Assembly: GCA_963627215.1 (NCBI GenBank)
Contig: CAVGAH010000066.1
Location: 1-11,058, forward strand
Length of the DNA: 11,058 bases
Source of the DNA: CAKQOE01 sp963627215
GTDB taxonomy: Bacteria; Bacillota; Clostridia; Peptostreptococcales; Anaerovoracaceae
Reading direction: 5' to 3'
Part shown: piece after piece, positions 6,428 to 11,058 of the stretch
Layout of the letters: each line of letters begins with the position of its first letter
How positions within the stretch are numbered: position 1 is the first letter of the stretch
The notes under the pieces: model-generated
The model's database searches: none
The model's input: only the letters and a program-made list of their open reading frames with translations
Told to the model about the DNA's origin: nothing
Position numbers and translations under genes: made by a program

Positions 6428-7750
6428 TTAATTTACCAGCGCTCCGCGCACAGGACCTATAAGATAGAGCGAGCCAGCCCAGACGATCACATCATAATCG
6501 CCGCGGCGCTTCTCAGCTTCTGCGAGCGCCTCGCGCCAGTCATCTATAGCTGTCACACTGCACTCGCCGCTGCTGTACGGTTCAAGCGCTCCGAAAACTC
6601 CCGCAAGCTCCTGCGCCGACATAGTACGCAGGTTCGGAACTGTAGTCGTTATAACGTCGGCGCACAGGCGAGCTAACTGTGATGCCATTATTTCAGTCTC
6701 TTTATCCGCAAGTATTCCTGTGCATAAAAGTATGCGTGCTCCGGTGTCAAGCTCCTCCGTAAGCGTATCGACGAGCGCAGTCACCCCTGCTCTATTATGC
6801 GCGCCGTCGATTATCGTATACGATCCTTTTGATATCAGCTCAAAGCGCCCCGGCTGGAATGCTTTTTTCATGCCCGCTCTCACGCAGTCGTCAGGAACTC
6901 TGAATCCCTGTATGCGCATTATCGCTATCGCTGCGAGCGCACATACGGCGTTTTCTATCTGGTGGCGACCGCGCATCTTTATGCTTATGTCCTTGAAGAG
7001 CGCAAGTCCGTCGAGCCCGGCTGTAAACGTGCTCCCGTTTATATCGCAGCTCTTTACTTTTACAGAAGCCTGTCGCAGATCGACTACAGGAGCTGCCAGC
7101 TCATCAGCCTGCTTCTGTATAACATCGAATGCTCCCCGGTCCTTTACGTTTACGCATACAGGTACGCCGCGCTTTATGATGCCCGCTTTGTCATACGCTA
7201 TCTTCTCGAGCGTGCTCCCAAGCACGTTCATATGGTCGTATGAGATAGAAGCTATCACAGTCGCTACCGGACGGTCGCATATATTTGTAGAATCGCCGCG
7301 TCCTCCGAGACCGACCTCGAGCACGACAAAATCTGCGTTTACTGCCTTGAAATAAAGCAGTCCTATAGCAGTTACGAGCTCAAATTCTGTCGGCGACTCA
7401 TAGCCCTCGCTCATCATCTGTTCAACCGCAGCAAGCGCCTGCTCAGTGTATATTGGCAGCTCGTCCTTGCTTATCTGCCTGCCGCCGCATTCGATGCGTT
7501 CGGTAAATTCTTCCAGATACGGCGAGAAATATGCTCCCGCTTTATAGCCGCACTCGTTGAGAACAGTATAAATGTATCTGCACACAGAGCCCTTCCCGTT
7601 CGTGCCGGCTACATGGATTATCTTCATATCCTTGTGCGGGTCGCCGAGAAGCGACAGGAGCTTTTTCATCCTTTCCAGCCCGAGCTTCGAGCCGAAAACG
7701 TTAAATTCGTGTATTTTTTCTAAAGCCTGATCGTAGTTCATGTGTTCCAT
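6428..7750 (-). CDS. folC: Folylpolyglutamate synthase / dihydrofolate synthase
   Basis: Mur-ligase-family enzyme that adds glutamate to folates with ATP (and in many bacteria also joins dihydropteroate to glutamate). At 440 residues it is of normal size. Seen: the P-loop HVAGTNGKGS (46-55), FSPYLEEFTERI (75-86), LEVGLGGRGDSTN (144-156), the YDH site (171-173), the DKAGIIK segment (187-193) containing the Lys (188) that is carbamylated in the family, PGRFE (300-304), DGAHN (315-319) and GSLYLIGPVR near the C-terminus. The usual EKAGI is DKAGI here, a conservative change. The start at 7750-7748 is preceded by only a weak GGGG; Met4 is an alternative. In many Bacillota folC follows valS, as it does here, but the structured 207-nt gap makes read-through uncertain and I see no convincing promoter of its own. 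Confidence 0.96.
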   Translation of the reverse strand: MEHMNYDQALEKIHEFNVFGSKLGLERMKKLLSLLGDPHKDMKIIHVAGTNGKGSVCRYIYTVLNECGYKAGAYFSPYLEEFTERIECGGRQISKDELPIYTEQALAAVEQMMSEGYESPTEFELVTAIGLLYFKAVNADFVVLEVGLGGRGDSTNICDRPVATVIASISYDHMNVLGSTLEKIAYDKAGIIKRGVPVCVNVKDRGAFDVIQKQADELAAPVVDLRQASVKVKSCDINGSTFTAGLDGLALFKDISIKMRGRHQIENAVCALAAIAIMRIQGFRVPDDCVRAGMKKAFQPGRFELISKGSYTIIDGAHNRAGVTALVDTLTEELDTGARILLCTGILADKETEIMASQLARLCADVITTTVPNLRTMSAQELAGVFGALEPYSSGECSVTAIDDWREALAEAEKRRGDYDVIVWAGSLYLIGPVRGALVN

Positions 7751-7826
7751 ATTATCAACCCCGTTATGCCTGACGCTCAGTTAATTTTCATAAATTTTAT
7801 CTGTATTTTCTGTTTAGTTTTTTCTT

Positions 7827-7964
7827 TAAATAAAAACTGCCGCGGCTGCGCGTGCCGGACCGAGCCGCGCGGACCTGATCCTGACGCGGCAGCCGCGTTG
7901 GAATGTTGCAGTATTGTTTGCAAGATTAATTATTACAATATTGACCTTATGCAGTTTTTATTTA
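7827..7964 (-). repeat. 138-bp nested inverted-repeat element at the valS 3' end
   Basis: The sequence TAAATAAAAACTGC (7827-7840) is repeated perfectly inverted at 7951-7964, a 14-bp terminal inverted repeat that includes the valS stop codon (7958-7960). Between the ends lie a GC-rich stem (7841-7853 with 7884-7897, 13 bp and one bulged base) and an AT-rich stem (7912-7917 with 7935-7940), so a three-way junction can form. The element could be a structured 3' UTR with terminator function, or a MITE-like insertion with TA at both ends. No longer target-site duplication is visible. Confidence 0.5.
7830..7892 (-). terminator. Probable intrinsic terminator of valS
   Basis: On the minus strand CTGCCGCG (7892-7885) pairs perfectly with CGCGGCAG (7844-7837), followed directly by TTTTTATTT (7836-7828). 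The 40-nt loop can form additional GC pairing. It excludes the longer 13-bp GC stem and the outer 14-bp stem, because they use the same bases. Confidence 0.6.
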
Positions 7965-10666
7965 CCGAGCTTCTTTTCCACGATAGCAAGGCGCTCTGTT
8001 ACCTTCGTGAGCTTGATGCGGTAATTTTCAAGCTTTTCGCGCTCCGTCGCTATTACGTTTTCAGGAGCCTTAGCCACGAAGCCTTCGTTTCCGAGCTTCT
8101 TTTCGCCTCTTGCCACCTCGCTCTCAAGCTTCTTCTTTTCCTTGCCGAGACGCTCAAACTCTGCGTTGTAGTCCATGAGCTCGTCCATGTTTATGAATAT
8201 CTCAGCATCAGTGATAACGCCTGACATTACTTCCTCAGGAAGCTCGCTCTTGTCAGCGATGAATGTTATCTCAGCTACGTTAGCCTGTGACTTTATGTGG
8301 TTTTCAGCCTTTTTGAGTCTTTCTGCGGCAGCTCCCTCGGCGAGTATGGCGGCGTTTACCTTCTTTGACGGAGCAGCCTCAGCCTCGGCTCTTATGTTTC
8401 TTACAGTCCTGATAGCGTCCATAGCAGCCTGTATAACGGCTTCCTCCTCTTCAAACCTCATATCGTCAGAGTAAGTCGGCCAGCTCTGTCTGATAAGATA
8501 GCCCTTTTCATTTTCAGCGTCCTTTTCAGAATCGTCGTGAGGCAGGAATCCCCATATTTCTTCTGTAATGAACGGCATGAAAGGATGGAGCAGCTTCAGG
8601 AGGTCCTTGAGTACTCTTACGAGCACGTATCTCGCAACTTCCTTGTCAGCGTCATCGTCGCCGTAAAGTCTGCTCTTTACGAGCTCGATGTACCAGTCAC
8701 AGAAATTGTTCCAAATAAGGTCATATATCTTCTGAGCAGCAAGCGCAAGCTCAAACTTTTCCATATTTGCAGTTATTTCCGCAGCAGCAGAGTTTACAGT
8801 AGAGATGATCCACTTGTCCTCGTCGCGCAGACGGCTTGCTATATCGCCTGATGCAGCGTCAGCCATCGGATAGAACTCGTCGTTCTCGTCTGTAAGATTC
8901 ATTATTACGAATCTTGACGCATTCCATAATTTATTTGCGAAGTTTCTCGCAGACTCAAGCTTTTCTGTTACGAAACGCATGTCGTTGCCCGGAGTTATGC
9001 CGTTCATGAGCATGAATCTCAGAGCGTCAGCGCCGTACTGGTCTATTATCTCAAGCGGGTCAATGCCGTTTCCGAGCGATTTGCTCATCTTGCGGCCCTG
9101 CGCGTCTCTTACGAGACCGTGTACGTAAACGTGCTTGAACGGAATCTCGCCCATAGCCTCGATACCAGAGAATACCATTCTTATTACCCAGAAGAATATG
9201 ATATCGTAGCCTGTAACGAGCACGTTAGTAGGATAGAAATACTTAAGTTCTTCAGTATTTTCAGGCCAACCTAATGTAGAGAACGGCCAGAGAGCTGAGC
9301 TGAACCATGTGTCAAGCACGTCCTCGTCCTGTCTGAGGTGAGTGCATCCGCACTTAGGGCATTTTTCAGGCGCTTCCTCAGCTACAACGATCTCGCCGCA
9401 CTCGTCGCAGTAATACGCAGGAATCCTGTGTCCCCACCAGAGCTGTCTTGAAATACACCAGTCTCTGATATCATCGAGCCAGTGGAAATATATCTTTTCA
9501 AATCTTTCAGGAACGAACTCCAGATCCTTGTTCTTTACAGCTTCGATAGCAGGCTTTGCAAGGTCCTTCATCGCTACGAACCACTGATCAGAGATCATAG
9601 GCTCTACTGTAGTGTGGCATCTGTAGCATTCGCCTACAGGAATTACCTTGTCCTCTATCTTTACGAGCAGACCTGCTTCCTCTATCTCCTTTACGAGAGC
9701 CTTTCTGCACTCGAAGCGGTCCATTCCCTCGTACTTGCCGGCGAGCGAGTTCATAGTAGCATCCTCGTTGAGGCATGACCACTTAGGCAGGTCGTGACGC
9801 TCGCCTACCTCAAAGTCGTTAGGGTCGTGAGCCGGAGTGATCTTTACTGCGCCCGTTCCCTTTTCAGGATCAGGATAAGGGTCAGCTATGATAGGGATCT
9901 CGCGTCCTACAACAGGAACGATCACCTTAGTTCCGATAAGGCTCTTGTAGCGCTCGTCATCAGGATGAACAGCTACGGCGCAGTCGCCGAACATAGTCTC
10001 AGGACGTGAAGTAGCGACAGTTATTCCCTCACCGCCGTCAGCAGCAGGGTAACGAAAATAGTAGTACTTCGCGTTCTTATCCTCGTGCTCTACCTCAGCG
10101 TCAGACAGTGAAGTCTTGCACTCAGGACACCAGTTTATCAGACGGTTGCCTCTGTAGATCAGACCCTTCTTGTATAAATTAACGAATGTACGGACTACAG
10201 CTCTGCTGCATCCATCGTCCATAGTAAATCTCTCATGCTCCCAGTCGCATGAGTTTCCGAGCTTTCTTATCTGCTTAGTGATAGTCCCGCCGTATTCTTC
10301 CTTCCAGTCCCATACGCGCTTGAGGAATTCCTCGCGTCCGAGGTCTTCCTTTTCAAGACCTTCCTCCTTGCGTACCTTCTCGACTACCTTTACCTCTGTA
10401 GCGATGCTCGCGTGATCGCTTCCCGGTATCCACAGCGCATTGTAGCCCTGCATCCTTCTCCATCTCGTCAGTACGTCCTGAAGAGTCTGGTCGAGAGCGT
10501 GTCCCATGTGCAGCTTTCCTGTGATATTAGGAGGCGGCATAACTATAGTGAACGGCTTCTTCGAATGGTCAGCGCTCGGTCTGAACGCCCCGTTTTCCTC
10601 CCATTCCTGGTATATCCTCGACTCGAATTCCTTCGGGTCATAAGTCTTAGAAAGATTCTTTTCCAT
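7958..10666 (-). CDS. valS: Valine--tRNA ligase (valyl-tRNA synthetase)
   Basis: Class I aminoacyl-tRNA synthetase charging tRNA-Val; cytoplasmic and essential. The 902 residues are typical for the bacterial enzyme. Order: N-terminal Rossmann half with the HIGH motif as HMGH (53-56, in PPPNITGKLHMGHAL); editing (CP1) domain about 200-350, with TSRPETMFGD and GTGAVKITPAHDPNDFEVG, which hydrolyses mischarged Thr-tRNA; cysteine pairs Cys180/Cys183 with Cys347/Cys350, and Cys420/Cys423 with Cys436/Cys439, both suited to zinc binding as described for Thermus ValRS; KMSKS at 526-530; helical anticodon-binding domain about 610-770; and a C-terminal coiled coil about 834-902 rich in Lys/Glu. GGAGGAA (10677-10683) precedes the ATG by about 11 nt. 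I find no T-box leader in the 165 nt upstream, though Bacillota valS is often T-box controlled. Confidence 0.98.
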   Translation of the reverse strand: MEKNLSKTYDPKEFESRIYQEWEENGAFRPSADHSKKPFTIVMPPPNITGKLHMGHALDQTLQDVLTRWRRMQGYNALWIPGSDHASIATEVKVVEKVRKEEGLEKEDLGREEFLKRVWDWKEEYGGTITKQIRKLGNSCDWEHERFTMDDGCSRAVVRTFVNLYKKGLIYRGNRLINWCPECKTSLSDAEVEHEDKNAKYYYFRYPAADGGEGITVATSRPETMFGDCAVAVHPDDERYKSLIGTKVIVPVVGREIPIIADPYPDPEKGTGAVKITPAHDPNDFEVGERHDLPKWSCLNEDATMNSLAGKYEGMDRFECRKALVKEIEEAGLLVKIEDKVIPVGECYRCHTTVEPMISDQWFVAMKDLAKPAIEAVKNKDLEFVPERFEKIYFHWLDDIRDWCISRQLWWGHRIPAYYCDECGEIVVAEEAPEKCPKCGCTHLRQDEDVLDTWFSSALWPFSTLGWPENTEELKYFYPTNVLVTGYDIIFFWVIRMVFSGIEAMGEIPFKHVYVHGLVRDAQGRKMSKSLGNGIDPLEIIDQYGADALRFMLMNGITPGNDMRFVTEKLESARNFANKLWNASRFVIMNLTDENDEFYPMADAASGDIASRLRDEDKWIISTVNSAAAEITANMEKFELALAAQKIYDLIWNNFCDWYIELVKSRLYGDDDADKEVARYVLVRVLKDLLKLLHPFMPFITEEIWGFLPHDDSEKDAENEKGYLIRQSWPTYSDDMRFEEEEAVIQAAMDAIRTVRNIRAEAEAAPSKKVNAAILAEGAAAERLKKAENHIKSQANVAEITFIADKSELPEEVMSGVITDAEIFINMDELMDYNAEFERLGKEKKKLESEVARGEKKLGNEGFVAKAPENVIATEREKLENYRIKLTKVTERLAIVEKKLGK

Positions 10667-10733
10667 TTATTAAATATTCCTCCATGAATTTATGGTTTTA
10701 AATCAATATTTTGAATTAATCTGTAACTAAACT

Positions 10734-10762
10734 ATTTTACTACAAAAAATGAATATCTGCAA
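10734..10762 (-). promoter_or_regulatory. Weak candidate promoter for valS
   Basis: Minus strand TTGCAG (10757-10762), 17-bp spacer, TAAAAT (10734-10739). The -10 matches five of six positions, but the -35 only TTG. It would give a leader of about 60 nt. Its -35 and spacer fall in the terminator-like structure after rnhB. Confidence 0.4.
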
Positions 10763-10814
10763 TACTTGGGCGCGCCAGGCGCGCTAGCAGGATGAGGCAT
10801 TTCACATATTCATT
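10744..10814 (-). terminator. Possible intrinsic terminator of rnhB with tiered stem
   Basis: On the minus strand AATGAATAT... more exactly a 9-bp arm at 10814-10806 pairs with 10756-10748 and is followed by a T run (10749-10744). Inside, CTGC (10790-10787) pairs with GCAG (10760-10757), and a GC hairpin GCGCGCC/GGCGCGC (10784-10770) tops it. The outer stem is AT-rich and one side carries an about 15-nt bulge, so efficiency is uncertain. Confidence 0.45.
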
Positions 10815-10831
10815 CATGCAGATCGTACACG

Positions 10832-11058
10832 CTACTTTCCTGCATCCTTTTTTGCATCAAGATATTTTACAAGAAATGACATTCTGTGTATCGGAGACGC
10901 TCCGACACGATCAAGCCCTTCATAATGAGCCTTAGTTCCGTAGCCCTTGTTTTTATCAAACGCATAGTCGGGATAATGCTTCGCATAATCGACCATCATG
11001 TGGTCACGAGTGACCTTTGCGATTATCGACGCGGCCGCTATGGACACGCTGTTTGCGT
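10832..11058 (-). CDS. rnhB: Ribonuclease HII, C-terminal part (5' end cut by window edge)
   Basis: RNase HII removes ribonucleotides and RNA primers from RNA-DNA hybrids, cutting 5' to a ribonucleotide. Only about 75 codons are present. The stretch ANSVSIAAASIIAKVTRDHMM near the edge is the family's conserved segment, whose final Asp (KVTRD) is one of the acidic active-site residues; KNKGYGTKAHYEGLDRVGASPIHRMSF follows, also typical. The open frame continues to the window edge, so the GTG at 11047-11045 is an internal Val codon, not the start. The stop (10834-10832) precedes valS by 165 nt. The other catalytic residues lie outside the window. Confidence 0.95.
   Translation of the reverse strand, partial: ANSVSIAAASIIAKVTRDHMMVDYAKHYPDYAFDKNKGYGTKAHYEGLDRVGASPIHRMSFLVKYLDAKKDAGK

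Noticed and set aside
6720..7355. 211-codon plus-strand frame opposite folC
   Set aside because: It is Ser/Pro-rich low-complexity translation antisense to conserved folC motifs, with no family resemblance.
7751..7826. A dedicated folC promoter in the AT-rich stretch
   Set aside because: TAAAAT and GATAAT look-alikes exist, but neither has a -35 match at 16-18 bp, and AT-rich DNA gives such matches by chance.
9588..9782. 64-codon minus-strand frame inside valS
   Set aside because: It lies in a different frame wholly inside the conserved ValS coding sequence and has no start signal.
10770..10784. GC hairpin GCGCGCC/GGCGCGC as a stand-alone intrinsic terminator
   Set aside because: No T run follows it directly. 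It only makes sense as the tip of the larger stem that ends in the T run at 10744-10749.
10832..11047. rnhB as a complete short gene starting at the GTG at 11047
   Set aside because: The reading frame stays open to the window edge with conserved RNase HII residues upstream of that codon, so the GTG is an internal Val.

Overview
This window looks like a piece of a chromosome from a Gram-positive anaerobe of the Bacillota, most likely class Clostridia. The reasons are the ScpA/ScpB condensin pair, GGAGG-type ribosome binding sites before most genes, a short clostridial-type aconitase next to an isocitrate dehydrogenase, and moderate GC with heavy use of ATA for isoleucine. I cannot place it to genus. 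Every gene I support is on the minus strand, so transcription runs from high to low coordinates. Long plus-strand open frames are antisense shadows.

In transcription order the window holds: the 3' end of rnhB (RNase HII; entering at 11058, ending 10832); a 165-nt gap with a terminator-like structure and a weak valS promoter; valS (10666-7958); a 207-nt gap with an elaborate inverted-repeat/terminator structure; then a tight cluster of folC (7750-6428), a YegS/DgkB-type lipid kinase (6409-5501), a GNAT acetyltransferase (5454-4900), scpA (4910-4176), scpB (4186-3578) and a NUDIX hydrolase (3574-3101). The GNAT/scpA and scpA/scpB junctions overlap by 11 bp each, and scpB/NUDIX are 3 nt apart, so these are probably co-transcribed and partly translationally coupled. 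A good intrinsic terminator (3010-3036) closes the cluster.

A second unit follows: a sigma-A-like promoter (2922-2950) drives aconitase (2867-948) and, 4 nt later, an isocitrate dehydrogenase that runs off the left edge (943-1). Together these convert citrate to 2-oxoglutarate, which in many clostridia is the oxidative half of an incomplete TCA cycle feeding glutamate synthesis. A 24-bp near-perfect palindrome of GntR/FadR-like character lies on the -10 box of this promoter, suggesting repression of the citrate branch by a metabolite-responsive regulator.

The proteins are all recognisable housekeeping families, and I see no phage, defence, CRISPR, tRNA or rRNA genes. The most interesting material is non-coding: the acn operator/promoter, and the 138-bp nested inverted-repeat element at the end of valS, which could be a terminator with a competing fold or a small MITE-like insertion.
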